NCBI GenBank assembly: GCA_002733465.1
Contig: NVVT01000022.1
Coordinates: 47,744-55,826, forward strand
Direction of reading: 5' to 3'
DNA from: Kangiella sp.
GTDB lineage: Bacteria > Pseudomonadota > Gammaproteobacteria > Enterobacterales > Kangiellaceae
Length of the DNA: 8,083 bases
The notes beneath the pieces were generated by a model, which searched no databases, was not told the DNA's origin, and was given only the letters and a program-made list of their open reading frames with translations. Of the stretch, positions 1 through 6,762 are shown piece after piece. Position numbers and translations under genes: made by a program. Every line of letters starts with the position of its first letter. The first letter of the stretch is position 1.

Positions 1-918
1 CAATCTAAATGTTTTATTTTCTTCTAATTGATAGTGACTAATAATACATTTTTCGAGCACTTCAGAAAATGATATCTCGGTATTGATAGTTGACTCTTCA
101 CGAGCTAATGCCAACAGTGTCGTTACCGTTATTTGTAATTGAGAAATTGAAAGGCTAAATTTGTCGAAATCCTTTTTTTCCAAAGTTAAATTTTTCTTAA
201 CTTTATTTTCTATATTCCTAAGAACTGTAATTGGAGTCCTAAGCTCATGGCTAGCATCGCGAGTAAAATTCGACTCTCTATGTAATACGTTTTGTAGATG
301 CAAGATGCTATCTCTCAGAGTTTCAGCTAAATAACCAATTTCATTTCTAGGAAACTCATTCGCAAATGTTTGATTTATCTCGACTGGCTTACTTTCAGAA
401 AGTTTAATAGTTAAACGCTTGAGTGGTTGTAATATCCGTTTCGACATTATAAATGAAACTAGCAATGCTAAAACGCTAATTATAAGGGTAGTAAAAAGCA
501 ACCATGATGAAATATAGGGTAGATATTCTTTTCCTACCTCAAATGCAGATACATCGGCGACCAATATAAATGATTTATTACCTACGACTATTGATTTGAC
601 ATGCAAACTTTCTCCTTTTGGCAGTTCAAATTCAATACGCTCTGGGTCAATTTGGTGAAGGTGAAAAATATTACCGGGTAACTCTTTCCAGCTTTCATAA
701 ATAGCAAAATATGCAGAGCGAGGTTTAACCAGCCTGTCATATTTTTCATATTGTTCAATGATGAAATGTGCTTCATTTTCAACCATGCGATTAAAAATAT
801 TATCTTCAACAACCCAAGAGTAACCTAGAAGTAACAAGCTATAAATTAGGCTAAGAGTAATTGTGAAACCAAGAAAAAATTTAACAATCTGATTTTGAAT
901 ACTATTTTTGAATTTCAT
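1..918 (-). CDS. Membrane sensor histidine kinase, C-terminal part cut by window edge
   Basis: The reverse strand is open from the ATG at 918 down to base 1, giving 306 residues without a stop. In order there is a short basic N-terminus, a membrane helix (about residues 11-33), a periplasmic sensor region (about 34-138), a second helix (139-158, starting WLLFTTLI), a HAMP linker (about 159-212, with LQPL and NEIG), and a HisKA H-box with the sequence ASHELRTPITVL, where His224 is the phosphoacceptor. The N, G1 and G2 boxes of the ATPase domain would lie beyond base 1. The start overlaps the stop of the upstream regulator as ATGA, which implies translational coupling, and its own ribosome site is weak (AGAAGA). 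It is very likely the cognate kinase of the regulator at 915-1607: it would autophosphorylate in the inner membrane and pass phosphate to Asp57. The periplasmic region matches no named sensor domain I recognise, so the ligand is unknown. Confidence 0.93.
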   Translation of the reverse strand, partial: MKFKNSIQNQIVKFFLGFTITLSLIYSLLLLGYSWVVEDNIFNRMVENEAHFIIEQYEKYDRLVKPRSAYFAIYESWKELPGNIFHLHQIDPERIEFELPKGESLHVKSIVVGNKSFILVADVSAFEVGKEYLPYISSWLLFTTLIISVLALLVSFIMSKRILQPLKRLTIKLSESKPVEINQTFANEFPRNEIGYLAETLRDSILHLQNVLHRESNFTRDASHELRTPITVLRNIENKVKKNLTLEKKDFDKFSLSISQLQITVTTLLALAREESTINTEISFSEVLEKCIISHYQLEENKTFRL

Positions 919-1607
919 GATTTTTCTTCTAACTTAAATCCAACACCATGTATTGTTTTAATCATTGGAAAATCGAAAGGTTTGTCAATCACATTTCTTA
1001 TTGTATATATATGAGAACGTAAAACATCACTATCTGGAAAGTCTTCGCCCCAGACTTTGGCTGTAATTTCATGCCGACTCAAAGCGTTAGGATAAGCCTT
1101 AGCCAATAGAAGAAGTATTGTGAAATTCTTTGCACTTAGGTTTATATTTTTTTCATTTCTTTTCACCAAGTGTTTTTTAACATCAACGACTAATTCTCCA
1201 ATATTTATTTTAGAAGATTGATGTAATTGCTGTCTTCGTGCTAGCGCGACACATCGCATCGCCACTTCCTGCAACTCAAAAGGCTTCGTTAAATAGTCAT
1301 CAGCGCCTGCATCAAATCCCTTACTTTTATCAAATAGACTATCCCTCGCGGTTAGCATAAGAATAGGCGTTGCAATATCACTAGTGGCTTTAATTTTCTT
1401 ACATAATTCGACACCATCAATGTCAGGTAACATCAAGTCGAGCAAAATCACTTCGTATTGATTGTCTTGTACTAAATTAAATCCGGTTCGACCATCGCAA
1501 GCATAATCGACCTGGAAATTTACTTGAAAATTATCCTGCTCTAAATAGTCACATAACTGTTCAGCAATTGCCTGATTATCTTCTATTAATAGTACTCTAA
1601 TGTTCAT
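915..1607 (-). CDS. OmpR/PhoB-family response regulator transcription factor
   Basis: A cytoplasmic DNA-binding response regulator of 230 residues. The receiver domain (about 1-122) has the acidic pair Glu9/Asp10, phosphoacceptor Asp57 in LLDLMLPD, Thr86 in MLTARD and Lys108 in LTKPF. The C-terminal winged helix (about 132-228) shows the family pattern INLSAKNF, the recognition-helix region SDVLRSHIYTIRNVIDKPF, and the closing hairpin TIHGVGFKLE. The start is bounded by an in-frame TAG 12 bases upstream; no strong Shine-Dalgarno sequence is visible. It follows the S41 peptidase gene by 36 bp and overlaps the kinase by four bases, so all three are probably one transcript. An oddity is a doubled NFQV at residues 27-34, which adds four residues ahead of the usual DYAxDG segment and moves the phospho-Asp to 57, where about 53 would be more usual. 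Targets are unknown; autoregulation of its own operon is plausible but not shown. Confidence 0.96.
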   Translation of the reverse strand: MNIRVLLIEDNQAIAEQLCDYLEQDNFQVNFQVDYACDGRTGFNLVQDNQYEVILLDLMLPDIDGVELCKKIKATSDIATPILMLTARDSLFDKSKGFDAGADDYLTKPFELQEVAMRCVALARRQQLHQSSKINIGELVVDVKKHLVKRNEKNINLSAKNFTILLLLAKAYPNALSRHEITAKVWGEDFPDSDVLRSHIYTIRNVIDKPFDFPMIKTIHGVGFKLEEKS

Positions 1608-1629
1608 GAATTTCTGCTAAGGTTATCAG

Positions 1630-1643
1630 TCTATAATTATAGA
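1630..1643. promoter_or_regulatory. AT-rich perfect palindrome and possible internal -10 element
   Basis: The 14-base sequence TCTATAATTATAGA is a perfect palindrome that begins directly after the stop codon of the S41 gene. On the minus strand it contains TATAAT (1641-1636), and a second TATAAT lies at 1648-1643. The first would give a leader of about 20 bases before the regulator ATG at 1607, a workable internal promoter. I see no good -35 hexamer, and both features occur easily by chance in DNA this AT-rich. As RNA the stem is only about five A/U-rich pairs, so it is not a convincing terminator. Confidence 0.25.
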
Positions 1644-3095
1644 TTATAATTTACTATTTAAATGAATAAGTTCTAGCGCTTTTTCAATTTCAATGTCTTT
1701 TTCAGCACTAATTGTAGTGACCGTTGGAATCACTTCAAAATCAGGTTTTACGCCACCACTTGTAGCTGCCCCGCTAGGACGCACTAGCATTCTAGTAGTA
1801 ATATATGCTCTTAGCTGAGAGTTTGGCAAGTTGAACAAGTTGCCCTGCGCTGTTTGATTTGCGTTCCCTCCTGTTTGCCGTCCTATTAAAGTAGCCATTT
1901 TATTGTCTTTCAGCGATGTCGCAAAAACGATACCTGCAGAGTAAGTTATGGGACTAATTAACAAGTAAGTTTGTCCAGTATAGATATTATCACTATCAAC
2001 AGGAGCCACCCAATCGTCCCACTCGCTTTCAAGTAATTCTCCAACTTGTCCTTTGTAATTTAGAAACCCTCGATTATCAACATTAAGTTTTTCAGTCATT
2101 TTAGAAATCATTTTGAATTTTTTAGTCGCTAAATAACTTGCAAGATAGGTCGCTGTAACCGTATTTCCACCAGTATTATCTCTAATATCAATTATCAAAG
2201 ATTCATAATTATTCTTTTTTATTACCTCAAAAGTATTGTCAATAAATTTCTCAAACCAATCAATATCAACGTCAAAATGTCCGATATACAAATACCCAAC
2301 ATTCTGTTTTAGTTTTTTAAAATAAAAGTCTTTTTCTAAGGTGTTTTTGTGATCATTAACCTCATTATCATTGTTTTTACTTTCTTGTTTTTCCCAATGC
2401 TGTAGCGCATCAATAGATATATTGTTAGTTACTTGTTCGAAGCTTAATTCTATTTCAAAATTATTCATTAAACTAAAAACCGACCATAGATACAGGCTAA
2501 ACCTATTCGCTAAAAATTGCTCACGTAAATATTGAGATTCACCGCCTACATAGCGTTGCATAGTCTCAAGCATTACCACCATTGAAATGCCATTGATTGC
2601 TGTAATCTCACTTCCGGCGGGTATTTCAATTGTTACTTTTTTCGATTGGAAGCTATAGCTATTATCAATTATAACGCTTTTTTGAGGAGTGATTTTCACC
2701 TCAAATGGAAATGGCTTGCCACCCTCTGCTTTAGCATTCTCATATTCCTGATATGGCCAAATTAGCATTGAATGACCATCGTTGAAATAGTGAGTTAACT
2801 GACCAACAATTTTATAAAACTCTAATCGTGACATTGGCTCGGAGATTTTAGCCTGTAACTCTTTAACCGCACTCTCAAGTTCCTTTTTATTGGCATATGA
2901 GTCAAGGTTGGGGTGACGATCTAACGCCCCTTGGTAAAATGCTTGAATATCTTGTTTCAATAATTCAGGTGCGATTGTTCTTTCCATTAATGCAGGATCA
3001 TCTAAATCGGGGAAAATGTCTAAGTAAGAATTATTGCAGTTCGATAAGAATAGGCATAGGGAAATAGTAAATAATAATTGATATGATTTTTGCAT
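1644..3095 (-). CDS. S41-family serine peptidase, probable lipoprotein
   Basis: A 483-residue exported protein. Residues 1-20 look like a lipoprotein signal: a basic start, hydrophobic core and LFLSNC, with Cys20 the probable lipidated residue, although Asn at -1 is unusual. An N-terminal helical region (about 40-115) ends in FNDGHSM, where His108 matches the DGH motif common in S41 peptidases. A PDZ-like stretch follows (about 157-187, with ITAINGI). The catalytic core has IIDIRDNTGGN (301-311), the nucleophile elbow ITYSAG with Ser386, GRQTGGNANQ (405-414) and the family's closing GGVKPDFEV (447-455). S41 peptidases cleave proteins or peptides using an active-site Ser; the DGH form suggests a Ser-His arrangement, not the Ser-Lys dyad of Prc/CtpA. 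It is first in the apparent operon with the regulator and kinase, so it may process a signal or be under their control. Substrate unknown. The start is fixed by an immediately preceding in-frame TAA and a strong ribosome site. Confidence 0.88.
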   Translation of the reverse strand: MQKSYQLLFTISLCLFLSNCNNSYLDIFPDLDDPALMERTIAPELLKQDIQAFYQGALDRHPNLDSYANKKELESAVKELQAKISEPMSRLEFYKIVGQLTHYFNDGHSMLIWPYQEYENAKAEGGKPFPFEVKITPQKSVIIDNSYSFQSKKVTIEIPAGSEITAINGISMVVMLETMQRYVGGESQYLREQFLANRFSLYLWSVFSLMNNFEIELSFEQVTNNISIDALQHWEKQESKNNDNEVNDHKNTLEKDFYFKKLKQNVGYLYIGHFDVDIDWFEKFIDNTFEVIKKNNYESLIIDIRDNTGGNTVTATYLASYLATKKFKMISKMTEKLNVDNRGFLNYKGQVGELLESEWDDWVAPVDSDNIYTGQTYLLISPITYSAGIVFATSLKDNKMATLIGRQTGGNANQTAQGNLFNLPNSQLRAYITTRMLVRPSGAATSGGVKPDFEVIPTVTTISAEKDIEIEKALELIHLNSKL

Positions 3096-3103
3096 TTAAG
3101 GAT

Positions 3104-3109
3104 CTCCTT
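3104..3109 (-). promoter_or_regulatory. Ribosome binding site of the S41 peptidase gene
   Basis: The reverse strand reads GAAGGAGATCC, with AAGGAG eight bases before the ATG at 3095. It is the strongest Shine-Dalgarno sequence in the left operon and fixes the start of the lipoprotein signal peptide. The response regulator and kinase downstream have only weak sites. Confidence 0.85.
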
Positions 3110-3235
3110 CAAATTATATGAAAGAGCTTACAACTAGATATGTGAAGGTTTTGTCACGTCCTTAGGATTACCCTCAAAACATAAAATCAACGGAAATAGT
3201 CTATCAACCATGTGAGATACAACAAAATTAAAATA

Positions 3236-3252
3236 GATTGTCTGAAAATAAA
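3236..3252 (+). repeat. Direct repeat copy 1 in the divergent promoter
   Basis: The sequence GATTGTCTGAAAATAAA recurs at 3327-3342 with one A deleted; the first 12 bases are identical. The copies are 91 bases apart, start to start. Placement in a divergent promoter makes a regulator-binding site plausible, but no known consensus is recognised. Confidence 0.6.
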
Positions 3253-3326
3253 CCTTGTAGTAAAGGTTACATCTGTATAAGTCAAATAAGGCCGTACTGT
3301 TTTTTAGATGATATTAGCTATATACT

Positions 3327-3342
3327 GATTGTCTGAAATAAA
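3327..3342 (+). repeat. Direct repeat copy 2 in the divergent promoter
   Basis: GATTGTCTGAAATAAA is the second copy of the repeat at 3236-3252. It ends 31 bases before the first possible ATG of the propeller kinase and directly follows a possible -10 (TATACT). If a protein binds here it would overlap the likely transcription start, which suggests repression; that is inference. Confidence 0.6.
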
Positions 3343-3373
3343 TATTTTTACCCTTAAATTTTAAGCTGAGAGA

Positions 3374-6300
3374 ATGGAATTCACTAATCTGAAAAAGCTA
3401 GGGATTGATAAAAAGGTTAAGCTAACAATGATGTCAAAGTCGTTAATATGGGTGATTTGGCTGGGTCTATACAGCAGTTTATTATTGCCCCTCCATCTAT
3501 CGGCCCAAAAAGCGGCTTTTCAATTTACCAATATATCGACTGAGCAGGGGCTAAACACGCCAAATGTGCTAAAGGTTTTGCAAGATAAACAAGGCTATAT
3601 CTGGGTAGCAACTCAGCATAGTTTGTATCGCTACGATGGCTATCAATTTAAACGATTTAAACACGATCCTAATGATCCTAGTTCATTAGCGGATATTTAT
3701 ATTAATTCAATTTATGTGGATGGAAAAGGTGTACTTTGGATTGGTACTGATGGCGGGCTTGCTCAATATAACGCAGCCAAAGAGTCTTTTATAAACTATT
3801 CCCACCAACCGAATAAGCCTGATAGTTTAAGTAATAACATCGTAATGTCTATTGTAGAAGATCATGCTGGCGCGCTTTGGGTTGCAACCCTGGGCGGTGG
3901 GCTAAATCGATTTGAACGAGATAAAAATATTTTTACTCATTTTCGCCACGATTCGGACGATCCGGATAGTATCAGTTCCGAAAGTTTATATACTGTTATC
4001 GTCGATGCCAAAGGGGTTTTATGGGTAGGCACTAGAAATGCAGGCCTTAACCGCTTTAATAAAGAGACCGGCACTTTTAAACGTTACCAACACAACCCAG
4101 AGAAGCCAAGTAGTCTTAGTCACAATAAAGTCTACTCTCTGCTTGAAGATTCACAAGGCAATTTTTGGGTTGGTACTCGCGGTGGCGGGCTGAATCTCCT
4201 TGATCGGCAAACGGGACTATTTAAACATTTTAGGCACGATTTTAATAACCCAACCAGTTTAAGTAGTGATGTGGTCTTTGCAATCTTTTCTGATAAAGCT
4301 GGTTCGCTTTGGGTCGGTACCGATAAAAGTGGATTGAATCGTCTGGATAAAACCAATAATTCCTTTGAACGTTATCAACATAACCCGCAAGATAAAAACA
4401 GTTTAGCCGATGATGATGTGTACAGTATCACTCAGGATCAAACCGGTTTGATTTGGCTTGGTACACTTGGTGGCGGTATTACTAAATTTGATCCAGCGAG
4501 TGAACGTTTTGGTCTAGTGAAGAGCAATCCCAATGAACCAAATGGCTTGAGCAAAGGTGTGGTATGGGCTATTTTGAAAGACAGCGCAGGCGTTCTTTGG
4601 ATTGGTACCGATACAGGGCTCAACCGTTACGACCCAATAAAAGATCAGTTTCAACATTACCAACATGATCCAAAAAACCCGCTAAGTTTAAGTGATAGTG
4701 ATGTTCGCTCCTTATTTGAAGACGCTTCAGGAAATCTCTGGGTTGGCACTAGTAAAGGTGGTCTTAATCGGTTAATTAAATCCGATTTTGAGGGTATAAA
4801 TGATATTGATCGTCCTTTACTTTTCGACCACTATCGTTACCGCGCCGATGATGCCAATAGCTTAAGCGATAATCATGTTTCTGTTATTCACCAAGATAGC
4901 AAAGGCGAACTCTGGATAGGTACTCAAAATGGACTTAATCGATTTAACCAGCAAACAAATCAATTTAAGCGTTTTCAGCATTCATCACTGTCTGATACAT
5001 CTCTGTCTGATACCAGCCTTAGTCAAAATGACATAAATGCCTTATATACAACACAAGATGGTTCACTTTGGGTGGGCACCCTCGGTGGGTTGAACAAGTT
5101 TGATCGCAAAACACAGAGTTTTACCCATTACAAACGTGAGCAGGGAAATGCAAATAGCTTAAGCCATAACTCGGTTAATGCTATTGTCGAGGACGAGAAA
5201 GGTATTCTCTGGCTTGCTACTAGCGGGGGTCTCAATAAATTTAATCCAAAAACCAACAATTTTAAACACTACCGAGTTAAAGAGGGAATGCTCAGCGATA
5301 GGACGTTTGCTGTTTTATTTGATGAAAACGGTAAGCTCTGGATAGCAGAGAATGGGATTTCTCGCTTTGATCCAGACACAGAAGTCTTCAAGAACCATAT
5401 CGGCGAAGAAGCCGGTTGTGTAGGCGTTAATCAGGGCGCATTTTTTAAAGCGAAAGATGGGAAAATGTTTTTTGGAACCAACCCCCACGGTTATTGTGCT
5501 TTTTACCCAAAAATTGCGACTCAAGAAAGTATCGCGCCTAACATCGTTTTAACCGATTTTCGTTTGCTTAATAAAAGCGTACCTATCACGGATAAAAACA
5601 CTCTATCACCTTTGGCTAAAGTGCTCGACCAAACCGAATCAATCACTCTTAACTATAGCGATAATGTATTATCTTTCGAATTTTCAGCTTTGCATTATAC
5701 GGCACCAAAAGAAAATAAATTCCGCTATAAATTAGAAAATTTTAATTCGAACTGGATTGCAACCGCTTCAGATAACAGACATGCAACCTATACCAACTTG
5801 TCTCCTGGAGAGTACATCTTTCGAGTGATCGCGAGTAATAATAAAGGTGTGTGGAATACGCAAGGGCGTTCTATCAAGCTCACGATTTTACCACCACCGT
5901 GGCTAACTTGGTGGGCCTATAGCCTATACATTTTATTTTTGGTGAGCGGGATAATATTATTTATTCGATCACAACGAAAGAAAGTGATCCATGCACGGTT
6001 TCTATTAAAACAAGAAAATGAACTTGTTCAACGACTAAAAAGATTAGACAAGCTCAAAGACAATATACTGACAAACACCTCACATGAATTAAGAACACCA
6101 CTTAATGGTATTTTAGGAATTTCTGAGTCAATGTTACATGGAGTGGATGACGATTTATCTGAAGAGTCTAAAGGTAACCTGAAATTGATCGTTGATTGTA
6201 GCGTGCGATTATCTGATTTAATTAATGACATTTTGGATTTACATCAAGTAAAATCTGATGCTATTCAATTACACACCCAAGCAATCGATATTTTCTCCGC

Positions 6301-6757
6301 AGTTGACAAGACAATAGCCATGTCAAAACCACTCGCCAAAGATAAACAATTAGAATTGCTCAATCAGGTACCTTTAAATTTACCGCCTGTCGAAGCAGAC
6401 GACGCGCGTTTACAACAAATATTATTTAACTTAATTGGCAATGCAATTAAATTTACACCATCTGGAAGTATTAAAGTGACAGCCGAATTAGATACTAGAT
6501 TTGATGCGTCATTTATTAAAATAAACGTCATTGATAGTGGTATTGGTATACCGTCGAATAGACACACAGCAATATTTGAATCGTTTAGACAGCTCGATAG
6601 TTCTACAACTAGAGAGTATGAAGGTTTGGGGTTAGGACTATCTATATCAAAAAAATTAATCGAACTGCATACTGGCAGTATTAGTGTTACATCTGAAATT
6701 AATCAAGGCGCGACTTTTACTTTTTCATTGCCGGTTAGTTTGAAAAATTTGAGTTAA
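3374..6757 (+). CDS. Periplasmic-propeller sensor histidine kinase (Reg_prop, Y_Y_Y, HisKA, HATPase)
   Basis: A 1127-residue inner-membrane kinase with a very large periplasmic sensor. A signal peptide lies at about residues 20-44 (ends LHLSA, likely cut before Gln45). Fourteen propeller blades of about 43-58 residues follow (about 70-713), each with a G-x-L/I-W-V/I-G-T core (Trp77 to Trp656; blade 14 has Phe699 instead). Next come a Y_Y_Y domain (about 755-842), a membrane helix starting at Trp843 (WLTWWAY), a short basic coiled linker, and HisKA with His904 in SHELRTPLNG. The ATPase domain has the N-box (Asn1019, Asn1023), G1 box DSGIGIP (Asp1054) and G2 box GLGLGLSI (1084-1091). No receiver or AraC-type domain follows, unlike Bacteroidetes HTCS proteins, so it needs a separate response regulator. 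Start choice is uncertain: an in-frame TAA at 3362 bounds it, but Met19 or Met20 (3428, 3431) would place the signal peptide at the N-terminus. It is probably co-transcribed with the next gene. Ligand unknown; related propeller sensors bind carbohydrate fragments. Confidence 0.95.
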   Translation: MEFTNLKKLGIDKKVKLTMMSKSLIWVIWLGLYSSLLLPLHLSAQKAAFQFTNISTEQGLNTPNVLKVLQDKQGYIWVATQHSLYRYDGYQFKRFKHDPNDPSSLADIYINSIYVDGKGVLWIGTDGGLAQYNAAKESFINYSHQPNKPDSLSNNIVMSIVEDHAGALWVATLGGGLNRFERDKNIFTHFRHDSDDPDSISSESLYTVIVDAKGVLWVGTRNAGLNRFNKETGTFKRYQHNPEKPSSLSHNKVYSLLEDSQGNFWVGTRGGGLNLLDRQTGLFKHFRHDFNNPTSLSSDVVFAIFSDKAGSLWVGTDKSGLNRLDKTNNSFERYQHNPQDKNSLADDDVYSITQDQTGLIWLGTLGGGITKFDPASERFGLVKSNPNEPNGLSKGVVWAILKDSAGVLWIGTDTGLNRYDPIKDQFQHYQHDPKNPLSLSDSDVRSLFEDASGNLWVGTSKGGLNRLIKSDFEGINDIDRPLLFDHYRYRADDANSLSDNHVSVIHQDSKGELWIGTQNGLNRFNQQTNQFKRFQHSSLSDTSLSDTSLSQNDINALYTTQDGSLWVGTLGGLNKFDRKTQSFTHYKREQGNANSLSHNSVNAIVEDEKGILWLATSGGLNKFNPKTNNFKHYRVKEGMLSDRTFAVLFDENGKLWIAENGISRFDPDTEVFKNHIGEEAGCVGVNQGAFFKAKDGKMFFGTNPHGYCAFYPKIATQESIAPNIVLTDFRLLNKSVPITDKNTLSPLAKVLDQTESITLNYSDNVLSFEFSALHYTAPKENKFRYKLENFNSNWIATASDNRHATYTNLSPGEYIFRVIASNNKGVWNTQGRSIKLTILPPPWLTWWAYSLYILFLVSGIILFIRSQRKKVIHARFLLKQENELVQRLKRLDKLKDNILTNTSHELRTPLNGILGISESMLHGVDDDLSEESKGNLKLIVDCSVRLSDLINDILDLHQVKSDAIQLHTQAIDIFSAVDKTIAMSKPLAKDKQLELLNQVPLNLPPVEADDARLQQILFNLIGNAIKFTPSGSIKVTAELDTRFDASFIKINVIDSGIGIPSNRHTAIFESFRQLDSSTTREYEGLGLGLSISKKLIELHTGSISVTSEINQGATFTFSLPVSLKNLS
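3581..5512 (+). repeat. Fourteen tandem beta-propeller blade repeats within the kinase
   Basis: The blade core Trp (or Phe) falls at residues 77, 122, 169, 217, 265, 313, 361, 409, 456, 514, 566, 613, 656 and 699. Blades 3-8 are spaced 47-48 residues (about 144 bases) apart, and most carry W-[VIL]-[GA]-T followed by GGLNRF-like and SLS-like turns. Fourteen repeats fit two seven-bladed propellers, the arrangement known for HTCS periplasmic domains. Blade 9 is long (58 residues to the next core) because of an insert near residues 467-479, and blade 10 is stretched by a pentapeptide repeat. Confidence 0.88.
4985..5029 (+). repeat. In-frame 15-bp microrepeat encoding SLSDT-SLSDT-SLSQN
   Basis: Units 4985-4999 and 5000-5014 match at 13 of 15 bases, both encoding SLSDT; a third degenerate unit at 5015-5029 encodes SLSQN. 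Each mimics the SLSxN turn that normally occurs once per blade, so blade 10 has gained about ten residues in a loop by in-frame tandem duplication. Confidence 0.85.
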
Positions 6758-6762
6758 AACAA

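Larger units (their letters stand above)
3096..3373. promoter_or_regulatory. Divergent promoter region between the two sensory operons
   Basis: These 278 bases separate divergently transcribed genes, so promoters for both must lie here unless one is leaderless. No coding frame of useful length is present. A candidate plus-strand -10, TATACT, lies at 3321-3326, directly before the second copy of a direct repeat (3327-3342), but no matching -35 is clear. Toward the S41 gene, two TGTnA half-sites at 3141 and 3152 are spaced 11 bases apart, the spacing of OmpR/PhoB-type operators. An odd-length palindrome, CTTAAA-T-TTTAAG, lies at 3353-3365, just before the kinase ATG at 3374. Function is inferred from position only. 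Confidence 0.6.

Noticed and set aside
588..812. Minus-strand 74-codon frame inside the histidine kinase
   Set aside because: It is in a different frame from the kinase, whose continuous frame with membrane segments, HAMP and H-box clearly explains the region.
3113..3118. Perfect TATAAT on the minus strand upstream of the S41 gene
   Set aside because: A start about seven bases downstream would fall inside the Shine-Dalgarno sequence at 3104-3109, leaving a leader too short to use it, and no -35 lies at a proper distance.
3141..3158. CRP-like site TGTGA...TCAC
   Set aside because: The half-sites are eight bases apart instead of the six required by the CRP consensus, and the right arm ends in G, not A.
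3118..3165. Possible 15-residue peptide frame on the plus strand
   Set aside because: It has no ribosome binding site, is very short and lies within a promoter region.
4132..4623. Reverse-strand open frames inside the propeller region
   Set aside because: They are antisense shadows of the repetitive blade sequence; they have no ribosome sites and encode no recognisable domain.
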